NCBI GenBank assembly: GCA_015655035.1
Contig: JAATFS010000367.1
Coordinates: 1 to 19,414 of the forward strand
Length of the DNA stretch: 19,414 nucleotides
DNA from: Lysobacterales bacterium
GTDB taxonomy: Bacteria; Pseudomonadota; Gammaproteobacteria; Xanthomonadales; Xanthomonadaceae
Direction of reading: 5' to 3'
This document shows, piece after piece, positions 7,489-15,504 of this stretch. Below the pieces are notes generated by a model that was given only the letters and a program-made list of their open reading frames with translations, was not told where the DNA came from and searched no databases. Numbering within the stretch: position 1 is the stretch's first letter; every line of letters begins with the position of its first letter. Both the position numbers and the translations under genes were made by a program.

Positions 7489-8601
7489 CTACGACAGGTC
7501 CAGGAACCCCCGGATTGCCGGGCCGAAGCGCGCGAAATCCACCAGGAACGCATCGTGTCCCTGCGGCGAATCCAGGCCAAGGAACTGCGCGTCGGCGCCG
7601 CCGGCACGCAGGCCGTCGGCAATCTGCTGCTGCTGTTGCACCGGGAACAGGATGTCGGTGTTGGCACCGATCGCCAGTGCGCGCTCGACCGTGATCAGCG
7701 CCAGCCCTGCCATGACATCGCCATCGGCGTATTCGGCCAGGTCGAACCAGTCCATCGAGCGGCTCAGGTATAGATAGCAGTTCGGATCGAAGAAGCGCAC
7801 GAAGCGGCGCGCGTGGCCTTCGAGGTAGCTTTCCACCTGGAATTCCAGTCCGAACGGATCTTCGTCGGTCTGGTCCGAGTCCAGCCGGACGCGGCCGAAG
7901 CGGCCATCCCATTCCAGCGCCGAGCGGTAGGTGATCACGCCAAGCTTGCGCGCCATGCGCATGCCCGATTCGGGATAGCGCTGTTCGTCGTAATGACCGC
8001 CGTTCCAGTTGGGGTCCAGCCGGATCGCTTCGCGTTGTAGCGAGCGGATCGCAATCGAGAACGGCAACGCCTGCGCACTGCCGGAAATGTTGATGTGGCT
8101 ACGGGCAATGCCGGGATGGCGCAACAACAATGCCAAGGCGGTCATGCCGCCCATCGAATTGCCGATCAGGCATGCCAGCTGGCCGATGCCCAGCGCACGC
8201 ACTACGTCGGCCGCTGCATCGGCGATATCCTCGATCGACAGCTCGGGAAAGTCGAGCCGATAGAGCGCACCGGTGACGGTGTCTATCGACGCCGGCCCGG
8301 TAGAGCCTTTGCAACTGCCAAGCGAGTTCACACAGATGACGAACCAGCGATCGGTATCGATGGGTTTGCCGGCGCCGATCATCGCTTCCCACCAGCCGGT
8401 TTCCGGATTGCCCGCATTGGCAGCGGCATGCGCATTCGGCGACAGGCCGGTGACGATCAGTACCGCGTTGCCGGCATCGGCATCTAGGCGGCCCCAGGTT
8501 TCGTAGGCAACGTGGGCGCCTTGGAGGCTGCCGCCGCGCTTCATGGGGAACGGCGAGGGCAGAAGGTGGTAGAGGCTGCCGGGGGGAATGAATTCGCTCA
8601 T
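7489..8601 (-). CDS. metX: MetX-family acyltransferase, probably serine O-succinyltransferase (alternatively homoserine O-acyltransferase)
   Basis: A 370-residue alpha/beta-hydrolase-fold acyltransferase of the MetX family, full length and cytoplasmic. The N-terminus (MSEFIPPG, then HVAYETWGRLDAD and IVTGLSPNAHAA) is the usual one. The catalytic triad is visible as Ser149 in GNSMGGM, Asp316 in NTDILFP and His349 in QGHDAF. Family members acylate homoserine (methionine synthesis), but a published re-annotation of MetX proteins assigned the Xanthomonas-type group with such sequences to serine O-succinyltransferase, which serves cysteine synthesis with succinyl-CoA as donor. The GNSMGG form in place of GGSMGG is consistent with that group, though I infer this without alignment. 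It stands alone, between the ccm operon (152 bases upstream, same strand) and convergent cydC. No Shine-Dalgarno precedes the ATG; see the possible leaderless promoter. Confidence 0.9.
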   Translation of the reverse strand: MSEFIPPGSLYHLLPSPFPMKRGGSLQGAHVAYETWGRLDADAGNAVLIVTGLSPNAHAAANAGNPETGWWEAMIGAGKPIDTDRWFVICVNSLGSCKGSTGPASIDTVTGALYRLDFPELSIEDIADAAADVVRALGIGQLACLIGNSMGGMTALALLLRHPGIARSHINISGSAQALPFSIAIRSLQREAIRLDPNWNGGHYDEQRYPESGMRMARKLGVITYRSALEWDGRFGRVRLDSDQTDEDPFGLEFQVESYLEGHARRFVRFFDPNCYLYLSRSMDWFDLAEYADGDVMAGLALITVERALAIGANTDILFPVQQQQQIADGLRAGGADAQFLGLDSPQGHDAFLVDFARFGPAIRGFLDLS

Positions 8602-8607
8602 CCGCGA

Positions 8608-8613
8608 ATTCTA
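8608..8613 (-). promoter_or_regulatory. Candidate -10 element of the MetX-family gene (leaderless layout)
   Basis: On the minus strand TAGAAT (5 of 6 to TATAAT) ends six bases before the ATG at 8601, with TCGCGG between them. A normal -10 to start distance puts the first transcribed base on the A of the ATG, giving a leaderless mRNA, in keeping with the lack of a Shine-Dalgarno. The -35 region 17 bases upstream (CCACTC) does not match consensus. Confidence 0.35.
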
Positions 8614-8753
8614 GCCGGATGATCGTGTCCGAGTGGGTGGGTAACGGAACGAGTGCGCCGGCCATGGTCCCCGCGCATGCGAAAGATTTCCGCTGTCCTG
8701 TGTTCTTCTGCCGCTTGTGGGAGAAACTGCCCGAACGACGGGTGAGGGCGGCT

Positions 8754-9752
8754 CTAGCGGCCCAGCACCAACTGCACGGGCTTGCTCGCCGGCAGGCTCA
8801 GCGTTACCGGCGCGGACTCCACGTCGCCTTCCTGCTTCATCGCATTACCGCTATTGGACAGGCGCGCAACCACCTCGACCTCGCTCAACGCCGACAACTT
8901 CTGAGTCGGCATCGGGCTGTCACTGTCGTCCAGGATTACTCGTAGCGGCAGGTCCCGCACGGCGTGTTTCTCGACCGCAACCGGCATCGGCGCTCCGCCG
9001 GGCACGCGCGCAATCACGAAGACGCTGGCGTCGTCGTGCAAGTGCATGTGCGCGGCGAACGTCGGGTCCAGCGACACTGCTACGGTCAGCTTCTGATCGG
9101 CTACGGTCGGGCTGTCGAGCTCGGACAGCCCGGCTTCCTTGCGCGCCAGGTTGATCTGTTGCAGCAGGCTGCCGCGCGTGGCAGCGTCGACCTGGTCGAG
9201 CAATGGCCGCCAGGTGTCTGCTGCGGCTGCGGGCTGGCCAGCCTGGCGCTGCGCCATGCCGACGAACCAGCGTGCCCGCTGGTGCGCGGGTTGCATGGTG
9301 AGGGCGTGTTGCAGCATCTGTACCGCCGTGGCGTCCAGGCGACGGTCGGCGGCGGCGAGCATGCGCGCCTGCGCGGCGGCGACAAGCACTTCGGGGTCGT
9401 CCGGCTGCCGTTTGACGGCCTCGGCGAAGGCGTCGCGAGCCTCGGCGAATTTCTCTTCGCTGGCCAACGAGCGGCCGAGCAGTAACCAGCCTTCGGCCTG
9501 GTCGGGATGACGCTTGAGTGCGTCGCGCAGTTGCGCGATCGCCTCGTCCAGGGTGCGGGGCGCGGCCTGCGCGCCTGCCTGCGGTTCGATCGCGGCCGGG
9601 GTGCCCACGCATTGATACAGCGCCAGCGCGCTGGCAGCCAGCAATGCCAGGGCGATGACGGTGGTCTTGCGTGAGCCGCGCCACAGCGGCGCGAGCACCG
9701 GCGCCAGAGTCAGCAGGGTCAACAGCACGGCGCAAACGACGAACGTGGTCAT
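8754..9752 (-). CDS. ccmI: CcmI (CycH-type) apocytochrome c chaperone with TPR repeats
   Basis: CcmI binds apocytochrome c and delivers it to the CcmFH haem ligation complex at the periplasmic face. The 332-residue protein has two membrane spans (about 4-22 and 31-47) and a periplasmic helical region (66-210) with TPR-like pairs (EAIAQLRDALKRHPDQAEGW, LGRSLASEEKFAEARDAFAE, AVKRQPDDPEVLVAAAQARM). A C-terminal beta-rich domain (220-332) follows. The loop between the spans is only about eight residues, whereas Rhodobacter-type CcmI has a long cytoplasmic loop there. The open frame runs further upstream, but ATG 9752 is chosen because it overlaps the ccmH stop (TGATG) and has AGGA about ten bases before it; ATG 9758 is the alternative. 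It is the last gene of the operon, with no clear terminator after it. Confidence 0.92.
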   Translation of the reverse strand: MTTFVVCAVLLTLLTLAPVLAPLWRGSRKTTVIALALLAASALALYQCVGTPAAIEPQAGAQAAPRTLDEAIAQLRDALKRHPDQAEGWLLLGRSLASEEKFAEARDAFAEAVKRQPDDPEVLVAAAQARMLAAADRRLDATAVQMLQHALTMQPAHQRARWFVGMAQRQAGQPAAAADTWRPLLDQVDAATRGSLLQQINLARKEAGLSELDSPTVADQKLTVAVSLDPTFAAHMHLHDDASVFVIARVPGGAPMPVAVEKHAVRDLPLRVILDDSDSPMPTQKLSALSEVEVVARLSNSGNAMKQEGDVESAPVTLSLPASKPVQLVLGR

Positions 9753-10183
9753 CACCATTCCTGGCCGTCGTCGCTGGTGCGGGGCGCGGCCGGGCGACGG
9801 CGTACCACGCGGATCACCACCAGGCCGCCGAGCAGCAGCAATAGCAGCGGGCCGAACCATAGCAGCCAGGTGCGCGATTCCAGCTGCGGGCGGTACAGCA
9901 CGAACTCGCCGTAGCGATCGACCAGGAAGCGCTTGATCTGAGCATCGCTGTTGCCCTGCTGCATCAGCGTCAGGACCTCGCGCCGGAGGTCGTGGGCAAT
10001 CTGCGCATTGGAATCGGCCAGCGACTGATTCTGGCACTGCACGCAGCGCAATTCCGCTGTCAGTGCATGGAAGCGCGCTTCCTCGGTCGCACTACGGTAT
10101 TGCAGTGGCGATGGATCGCCTGACGGCTGCGCGCAGGCCAACAGCGGGCAGAGCAGCAGCGTCAGCAGCCAGGCGAGTTTCAT
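9752..10183 (-). CDS. ccmH: CcmH (CycL/Ccl2-type) thiol-redox protein of cytochrome c maturation
   Basis: A 143-residue protein with an N-terminal signal (MKLAWLLTLLLCPLLACA), the invariant LRCVQCQNQS motif (Cys47, Cys50) in a three-helix periplasmic domain, and a C-terminal membrane anchor (about 106-127) before an Arg-rich cytoplasmic tail. CcmH keeps the CxxCH haem-binding motif of apocytochrome c reduced and works with CcmF and CcmG. It is the single-domain form: the C-terminal half of E. coli CcmH is a separate gene here (ccmI). The ATG overlaps the ccmG stop by four bases, and its own TGA overlaps the ccmI ATG. Confidence 0.96.
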   Translation of the reverse strand: MKLAWLLTLLLCPLLACAQPSGDPSPLQYRSATEEARFHALTAELRCVQCQNQSLADSNAQIAHDLRREVLTLMQQGNSDAQIKRFLVDRYGEFVLYRPQLESRTWLLWFGPLLLLLLGGLVVIRVVRRRPAAPRTSDDGQEW

Positions 10184-10782
10184 TGCGCGGCGTGGAGGGC
10201 CGCAGTGCTGGCGGTCGGGCGCTCGATCTTCAGCAATTCAGGAATCAGTTCCTGCTGGATGATCGCCTCGGTCAGCATGCCGCTGTGCTTCCAGCGCACG
10301 ATGCCCTGGGCATCGACCAGGAAGGTTTCCGGTGCCGCCGCGATGCCCCAATCGATGGCGGTGCGTCCATCCTGGTCGGCGAGTACCAGGAAATAGGGAT
10401 TGCCGAGCTGTTCGAGCCAGTGCAGGGCGTCGCTGCGTTCGTCCTTCCAGTTGTAGCCGATCACGCGCACGCGCTTGGTCAGGGCGAAACGGCTTAGGAT
10501 CGGGTGCTCTTCCCGGCAGGCCGGGCACCAACTGCCCCAGACGTTGAGGATGTAGGGCGCGCCACGCAGGTCGCGCGCGTGCGCGCGTACGGACGGATCG
10601 TGCAGCAGCGGCAGTTCGAATTCCGGCGCTGGCTTGCCGATCAATGCCGACGGCAGGCTGTCTCGGTCGGGCTGCCCCGAGCGCTTCACCGCATAGATCA
10701 GCAGCCCGGCCAAGCCGAGGAACAGCAGGGTGCCCGCGATCAAGGCCGCAGTGGGAAGGCGGCGGGGGCGTGATTCAGACAT
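10180..10782 (-). CDS. ccmG: CcmG/DsbE, membrane-anchored periplasmic thioredoxin-like protein
   Basis: A 200-residue protein with an N-terminal membrane anchor (about 11-32) and a periplasmic thioredoxin fold. Active site WCPAC (85-89) lies in NVWGSWCPACREEHP, and the CcmG-specific stretch here is IAAAPETFLVD, where most relatives have GVxGxPETF. CcmG passes electrons from CcdA/DsbD to CcmH and apocytochrome c. The open frame reaches 10836, but ATG 10782 has a Shine-Dalgarno (CCGGAGA) eight bases upstream and gives the expected N-terminus (MSESRPRRLPTAALIAG). It overlaps the end of ccmF by eight bases and the start of ccmH by four. Confidence 0.95.
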   Translation of the reverse strand: MSESRPRRLPTAALIAGTLLFLGLAGLLIYAVKRSGQPDRDSLPSALIGKPAPEFELPLLHDPSVRAHARDLRGAPYILNVWGSWCPACREEHPILSRFALTKRVRVIGYNWKDERSDALHWLEQLGNPYFLVLADQDGRTAIDWGIAAAPETFLVDAQGIVRWKHSGMLTEAIIQQELIPELLKIERPTASTAALHAAQ

Positions 10783-12715
10783 CGATGTTCTCCGGAATAC
10801 GTCGAAAGCGCCGATCGGCGGCGGTGACCAGGCCACCCATTGCCATCAGCAGGGCGCCGAGCCAGATCCAGCGCACGAACGGCTTTGAATGTACGCGTAC
10901 AGCCCAGGCATCGTGGCCGAGCGGTTCGCCCAAGGCAATGTAGACATCCCCGAACAGGCCCGCGTGAATGCCCGCCTCGGTCAGGGATTGCCCGCCGCTG
11001 GCATAGCGGCGCTTTTCCGGCTGTAGTGAGGCAAGCGCATGGTCATCGCGCAGTACCTGCATATGGGCACGGTCGGAAAGATAGTTCGGTCCTTGGATCT
11101 CTTCCAGCCCGTCGAAGCGGATCTCGTAGCGGCCCAGCGACAGCGATTGCCCAGGTGCCAGCGCGACCTCGCGTTGCAGACTCAGCGATTCGACCAGCAG
11201 CGCGCCGGCCAGGAACACGGCCAGCCCCAGGTGCGCCAGCATCATGCCGGTCATCTCGGCGGTGAAGCGACGCCCCTGCGCGTGCCATCTGCTCAAGGCG
11301 AAGCGCAGTGTGCCGAGCAGCACCCAGGCCGCCGCGAGTACGCCAAGTGCTGCCTTGAGCCGGCCTTGCGGCGCGATGAACCAGGCTGCCGCTGCGCCGA
11401 CCAGTGCCAGCACCGCCCAGGGCGCCAGCATCGCCAACGGCCGCGAGGCCTGGTCGCGCTGCCAGCGCATCAACGGACCCAGCGGCAGCAGCGCCACCAG
11501 CGGCGCCATCAGGATCACGAACAGCGTGCCGAAATAAGGCGGGCCGACCGACAGCTTGCCCAGGTCCAGCGCGTCGGCCAGCAACGGATACAGCGTGCCT
11601 AGCAGCACCATCGCGCAGGCGCAGGTCAGCAGCAGGTTGTTGAGCAACAGCACGGTCTCGCGCGAGGTGGCGGCGAAGCCCCGCCGCGGATCCTCGGCCG
11701 ATCCATTCAATCCGGGAGCCCGCAGTACGTACAGCAGCAGCGATCCCCCCACCACCGCTCCCAGGAAGATCAGGATGAACAGTCCGCGCGATGGATCGGC
11801 GGCGAAGGAGTGCACGCTGGTGAGCACGCCGGAGCGCACCAGGAAGGTGCCCAGCAACGACAGTGAAAATACCGCGATCGCCAACAGCAGGGTCCAGCTG
11901 GCGAAACTGCCGCGTTTTTCCGTAACCGCCTGCGAGTGCAGCAACGCGGTGCCGAGCAGCCAGGGCATGAAGCTGGCGTTTTCCACCGGGTCCCAGAACC
12001 ACCAGCCGCCCCAGCCCAGTTCGTAGTAGGCCCACCAACTGCCGAGCGCGATACCCACGGTCAGAAACGCCCAGGCCACGTTGGTCCACGGCCGAGTCCA
12101 GCGCAACCAGCGCGCATCGATCCGGCCTTCCAGCAGCGCGGCAATCGCAAAGGCGAACGGCACTACGAACCCCACGTAGCCGATGTAGAGGATCGGCGGA
12201 TGCACGATCAGTCCGGGATCCTGCAGCAGCGGGTTGAGGTCGGCACCTTCCAGTGGCGCCGGCGACAGCCGTGCGAACGGATTGGAGGTGAATAGCAGAA
12301 ACGACAGGAACCCGAGGCTGATCAGCCCCATCACCCCCAGTACGCGAGCCAGCACGGGCGGCGGGAGCGCTCGCGACCATAGCGCCACCGCGCCGCTCCA
12401 CAGCGCCAGTATCAGTGTCCACAGCAACAGCGAGCCCTCATGCGCGCCCCATACCGCCGAGTAGCGATAGGCCAGTGGCAGCAGGGAATTGGAGTTCTCG
12501 GCCACGTAGCGCACCGAAAAATCCTGCACCAGGAACGCATGCGTGAGCAGCGCGAAGGCGCCTGCGACGAGCGCCAACTGCATGAACGCCGCCGGCCGCG
12601 CCAGCGCCATCCACGCAGGCTGGCCACGTTGCGCCCCGGCCAATGGAACCACCGATTGCAGCAGGGCAACCAGCAGCGCCAGGATCAGCAGGACTTGTCC
12701 GAGCTCGGGCAACAC
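10775..12715 (-). CDS. ccmF: CcmF, haem lyase subunit of cytochrome c maturation
   Basis: A 646-residue polytopic membrane protein that carries out covalent haem attachment with CcmH and CcmI. The haem-handling WWD domain is intact (GWGGWWFWDPVENASFMPWL, about 233-252), as are the conserved SNPFARL and DPGLIVHPPILYIGYVGFVVP segments (His172) and the RSGVLTSVHSFA loop. Hydrophobic spans run from residue 5 to about 500, with a periplasmic domain near the C-terminus (about 530-610) and a final span. The start is GTG directly after the ccmE TAG stop. Length agrees with the family (E. coli 647). No frameshift is visible. Confidence 0.97.
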   Translation of the reverse strand: MLPELGQVLLILALLVALLQSVVPLAGAQRGQPAWMALARPAAFMQLALVAGAFALLTHAFLVQDFSVRYVAENSNSLLPLAYRYSAVWGAHEGSLLLWTLILALWSGAVALWSRALPPPVLARVLGVMGLISLGFLSFLLFTSNPFARLSPAPLEGADLNPLLQDPGLIVHPPILYIGYVGFVVPFAFAIAALLEGRIDARWLRWTRPWTNVAWAFLTVGIALGSWWAYYELGWGGWWFWDPVENASFMPWLLGTALLHSQAVTEKRGSFASWTLLLAIAVFSLSLLGTFLVRSGVLTSVHSFAADPSRGLFILIFLGAVVGGSLLLYVLRAPGLNGSAEDPRRGFAATSRETVLLLNNLLLTCACAMVLLGTLYPLLADALDLGKLSVGPPYFGTLFVILMAPLVALLPLGPLMRWQRDQASRPLAMLAPWAVLALVGAAAAWFIAPQGRLKAALGVLAAAWVLLGTLRFALSRWHAQGRRFTAEMTGMMLAHLGLAVFLAGALLVESLSLQREVALAPGQSLSLGRYEIRFDGLEEIQGPNYLSDRAHMQVLRDDHALASLQPEKRRYASGGQSLTEAGIHAGLFGDVYIALGEPLGHDAWAVRVHSKPFVRWIWLGALLMAMGGLVTAADRRFRRIPENIDV

Positions 12716-13180
12716 CTAGCGCGCGTCCCCGCCGGGCAACGCAGCAACGGCGTGCTTCTGATGTGCGGCGCCCATCTTGTCGGCCACTTCCTTGGGCATG
12801 TAGTTCTCGTCGTGCTTGGCGAGCACGTCCTCGGCCACGAACACGCCATTTTGCAGGCGACCGGTGACGATTACCGCCTGACCCTCGCGAAACAGGTCCG
12901 GGAGAATGCGGTCGTAGCTGACGCGTTGCTGCGCGTCACCATCGGTGACCCGGAAATGCGCTTGCAACGAACCGGTAGCACGCTGGAACGATCCTTTTTC
13001 CACCATCCCGCCAAGGCGGAAGCGCGATTGCGTACCGGCTTCGCCCCGCAGCACTTCCGACGGGGTGTAAAGATAGGCCACGTTGCGTTGCAGCGCCATC
13101 GCGACCAGAGCGGTGGCCAGGCCGCCGGCCAGGACCAGTGCCAGCACCAGCCACAGGCGACGGCGGCGTTGCAAATTCAT
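12716..13180 (-). CDS. ccmE: CcmE, periplasmic haem chaperone
   Basis: A 154-residue haem chaperone. One N-terminal membrane span (about 9-28) anchors an OB-fold beta-barrel in the periplasm, and the haem-binding histidine lies in the exact family motif VLAKHDENYMP (His123, with Tyr127). CcmE receives haem from CcmC, is released by CcmAB ATP hydrolysis, and passes haem to CcmF. The open frame continues upstream to 13291 but ATG 13180 gives the standard start (MNLQRRRRLWLVLALV) and overlaps the ccmD TGA. The TAG stop directly abuts the ccmF GTG. Confidence 0.97.
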   Translation of the reverse strand: MNLQRRRRLWLVLALVLAGGLATALVAMALQRNVAYLYTPSEVLRGEAGTQSRFRLGGMVEKGSFQRATGSLQAHFRVTDGDAQQRVSYDRILPDLFREGQAVIVTGRLQNGVFVAEDVLAKHDENYMPKEVADKMGAAHQKHAVAALPGGDAR

Positions 13181-13347
13181 CGCACCAATTCCGTATCGGT
13201 GGCGACGGTCCTGCCGCGTGGGCGCCGCTTGTGCGCGCGTGCCTGGCTCAGCGCGCGGCGGATCTGCCAACGGGCTGCCAACAGGTCCCACAGCAGTACC
13301 AGCACGAACACCGCGTAGGCGCCGATCACATACGGCAGGTAGTTCAT
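13177..13347 (-). CDS. ccmD: CcmD, small membrane protein of the CcmABC haem-handling complex
   Basis: A 56-residue protein with one span near the N-terminus (MNYLPYVIGAYAVFVLVLLW) and a basic cytoplasmic tail (RWQIRRALSQARAHKRRPRG). CcmD is needed to release haem-loaded CcmE from CcmABC. Sequence conservation is low in this family, but the Y-x-x-Y-V-x-x-A-Y pattern, size and position between ccmC and ccmE make the call secure. Start ATG 13347 overlaps the ccmC TGA (ATGA), and its stop overlaps the ccmE start. Confidence 0.93.
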   Translation of the reverse strand: MNYLPYVIGAYAVFVLVLLWDLLAARWQIRRALSQARAHKRRPRGRTVATDTELVR

Positions 13348-14093
13348 GCGTTGCCCTCCAGCCGACGCGCCAGCCAGTCCTTGCCTGCCTCGCGACGCAG
13401 GTTGTCGGCGCGCGCGCGCGCCAGCAACGAGCCAGCGAACCAGAATTTGGTGCCGGCCACCATCAGCCACAGCGGCAGCAGCATGCTCGCATCGATGGCG
13501 GACTCGCCCAGCAGCCGGATGCTCTGGCCCTGGTGCAGCGAATTCCACCACACCACCGAATAGCGGATGACGGGCAGCAACGCCACGCCGACGATGGACA
13601 ACAGCCCGGCGGCGCGCGACGCGTTGCGATGGTCATCGATGACCCGGTACAGCCCTATCACGCCCAGATACAGGAACAGTAGGATCAGCTCGGTGGTCAG
13701 GCGCGGGTCCCAATCCCACCATGCGCCCCACATCGGCTTGCCCCAGATGCTGCCGGTCATCAGCGTGATCACGGTGAATGCGGCGCCGATCGGCGCGCAT
13801 GCCATCGCCAGGATCTCACATAGTTTGACTCGCCAGATCAGCGCGATGGCCGAATACAGCGCCATCAGTGCGAATACGAACAGGCTCATCCAGGCGCTGG
13901 GCACGTGAATGTAGAGAATGCGGAAACTGTCGCCCTGCTGATAGTCGGCCGGTACCACGAACAGCGCCTGCCACAGGCCGAATCCGAACAGCACGGCGGC
14001 TAGCGCATAGCACCATGGGGACCAGCGTTGGGCAAAACGGTCGAAGACCGGCGGCGAGCCGAGCCGGTGAAACCAGTGGACGAGCGGATTCAT
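13344..14093 (-). CDS. ccmC: CcmC, haem-transfer membrane protein
   Basis: A 249-residue, six-span membrane protein that loads haem onto CcmE. The WWD domain is complete (WGKPMWGAWWDWDPRLT, about 118-133) and the two periplasmic haem-ligand histidines are in place: His63 in YIHVPSAW and His187 in NSLHQGQ, the counterparts of His60 and His184 in E. coli. The start ATG has no strong Shine-Dalgarno. A 35-base gap separates it from ccmB, the only real gap in the front half of the operon. The stop overlaps ccmD. Confidence 0.97.
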   Translation of the reverse strand: MNPLVHWFHRLGSPPVFDRFAQRWSPWCYALAAVLFGFGLWQALFVVPADYQQGDSFRILYIHVPSAWMSLFVFALMALYSAIALIWRVKLCEILAMACAPIGAAFTVITLMTGSIWGKPMWGAWWDWDPRLTTELILLFLYLGVIGLYRVIDDHRNASRAAGLLSIVGVALLPVIRYSVVWWNSLHQGQSIRLLGESAIDASMLLPLWLMVAGTKFWFAGSLLARARADNLRREAGKDWLARRLEGNA

Positions 14094-14128
14094 ACGATGG
14101 CGATGAGCTCTCGAAACGAACGGTCCAT

Positions 14129-14824
14129 TCAGCTGAGCGAAATCCGGATGGCCGCTGCCGCCGCCAGCGGCGCCAGCACCAGTCCTAGCACCAGACCCGC
14201 TCCCAACAACAGTAGCGCGCCGACGGCATCCTGTCCCTGCGCACTGGCAGCGACACTGCCGGCACCGAACACCAGCACCGGTACGTACAGCGGCAATGCC
14301 AGCAGCGCCACCAGAATACCAGAGCGCTTCATTCCGACCGTCAGCGCGGCTACCACCGCGCCGAGCAGGCTCAGTAATGGGGTGCCCAGCAGCAACGATG
14401 CCAGCAGTATGGGCAGTTGGTCATGCGGCAGGTGCAGCAATTCGCCCAGCAGCGGGGTGAACACGATCAACGGCAGCGCGCTGGTGGCCCAGTGCAGCAG
14501 CACCCGGACCATGATCAGCCAGCCCAACGGCACGGGGGCCAGCAGCCATTGCTCCAGGGAGCCGTCCTCCACGTCGCTGCGGAACAGCGAGTCCAGCGAC
14601 AGCAACCCGGCCAGCAACACCGCCAGCCACAGCACTGCCGGTGCGGCCTGGGCCAGCAGCAGCGGTTTGCTACCCATGCCGAGTGCGAACAGCACCACGA
14701 TCAACAGGGCGAACAATGCCGGCTGCAGCGCATCGCCTCGGCGCCGCCAGAGCACTCGCAGGTCGCGCGTCAGCAGCGCACGCGTGGCTTGCCACAGCGA
14801 AGGTACCGGCGAAGACAGGCTCAT
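14129..14824 (-). CDS. ccmB: CcmB, permease subunit of the CcmAB ABC complex
   Basis: A 231-residue membrane protein with about six spans. It carries the CcmB-type stretches LFALGMGSKPLLLAQAAPAV, LDSLFRSDVEDGSLEQWLLA and LLGTPLLSLLGAVVAALTVG. With CcmA it forms the ABC unit whose ATP hydrolysis drives release of holo-CcmE from CcmC. The open frame goes back to 15148 but that upstream part lies inside ccmA in another frame. ATG 14824 gives the family N-terminus (SLWQATRALLTRDLRVLWRR) and overlaps the ccmA TGA (ATGA). Confidence 0.95.
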   Translation of the reverse strand: MSLSSPVPSLWQATRALLTRDLRVLWRRRGDALQPALFALLIVVLFALGMGSKPLLLAQAAPAVLWLAVLLAGLLSLDSLFRSDVEDGSLEQWLLAPVPLGWLIMVRVLLHWATSALPLIVFTPLLGELLHLPHDQLPILLASLLLGTPLLSLLGAVVAALTVGMKRSGILVALLALPLYVPVLVFGAGSVAASAQGQDAVGALLLLGAGLVLGLVLAPLAAAAAIRISLS

Positions 14825-15465
14825 GCGGCGACTTCCAGGGTCAGCATCCGGGTCCGCACCGGCGGGGCAGCGTAGGCGCCATGGGTGGTGACCAGAGCCG
14901 CGCCGCCGCTGCGCAAATGCGCGGAGATCATCCGGTTCACCAGGTTGATGCCATCCAGGTCCAGGTTGGCATAGGGTTCGTCGAGTAGCCACAGCGGGGC
15001 TGGCGACAGCCACAGGCGTGCCAGCGACAGACGCTTTTTTTGGCCGGCGGAAAGCTGGCGCACCAGCGTGTTCTCGTAGCCGCTCAGGCCCACGATGGCC
15101 AGCGCGCTGCCCGGCATCTGCTTGGCGCGGCGACCGTGCAGGCCGCACAGGAAGTGCAGGTTCTCCAACGTGGTCAGGTCGGCCGTCAGCGCGGGCAGGT
15201 GGCCCAGGTAGGCGATGAAACGGCTGCGCTCGGCGCGCCGGGCACGGCGGCCATCGATCTCGACCTTCCCGGCATCCAGATGCAACAGTCCGGCCAGCAC
15301 CCGCAGCAAGGTGGTCTTGCCGGCACCATTGTCTCCTTGCACAAGCAAGGCCTCGCCGGCATCGACATGGAAATCCAGCGGGCCGAATACCGGTTCCTCG
15401 TTGCGACTGAAGGCAAGAGCATGTGCAGCCAGCAACGGCGGCGCGGCGTACAGCGGGTCGGTCAT
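14821..15465 (-). CDS. ccmA: CcmA, ATPase subunit of the CcmAB ABC complex
   Basis: A 214-residue single-domain ABC ATPase. Walker A is GDNGAGKTT (44-52), signature LSAGQ (138-142) and Walker B LWLLDEP (158-164) followed by YANLD, the CcmA-type variant of the D-loop. This is the expected cytoplasmic motor of the haem-release step. It is the first gene of the ccm operon, divergent from the aminotransferase gene with 198 bases between the two starts. No Shine-Dalgarno is visible before the ATG. Confidence 0.96.
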   Translation of the reverse strand: MTDPLYAAPPLLAAHALAFSRNEEPVFGPLDFHVDAGEALLVQGDNGAGKTTLLRVLAGLLHLDAGKVEIDGRRARRAERSRFIAYLGHLPALTADLTTLENLHFLCGLHGRRAKQMPGSALAIVGLSGYENTLVRQLSAGQKKRLSLARLWLSPAPLWLLDEPYANLDLDGINLVNRMISAHLRSGGAALVTTHGAYAAPPVRTRMLTLEVAA

Positions 15466-15504
15466 CGGTAGAGGTGGCGCCGGGCGGGGCAGAAAGCGGG
15501 AGGC

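Noticed and set aside
8602..8753. Riboswitch or attenuator upstream of the MetX-family gene
   Set aside because: The region shows no SAM-riboswitch-like core, no leader peptide and only a tiny CCCG/CGGG hairpin. The likely start of transcription at the ATG leaves no leader.
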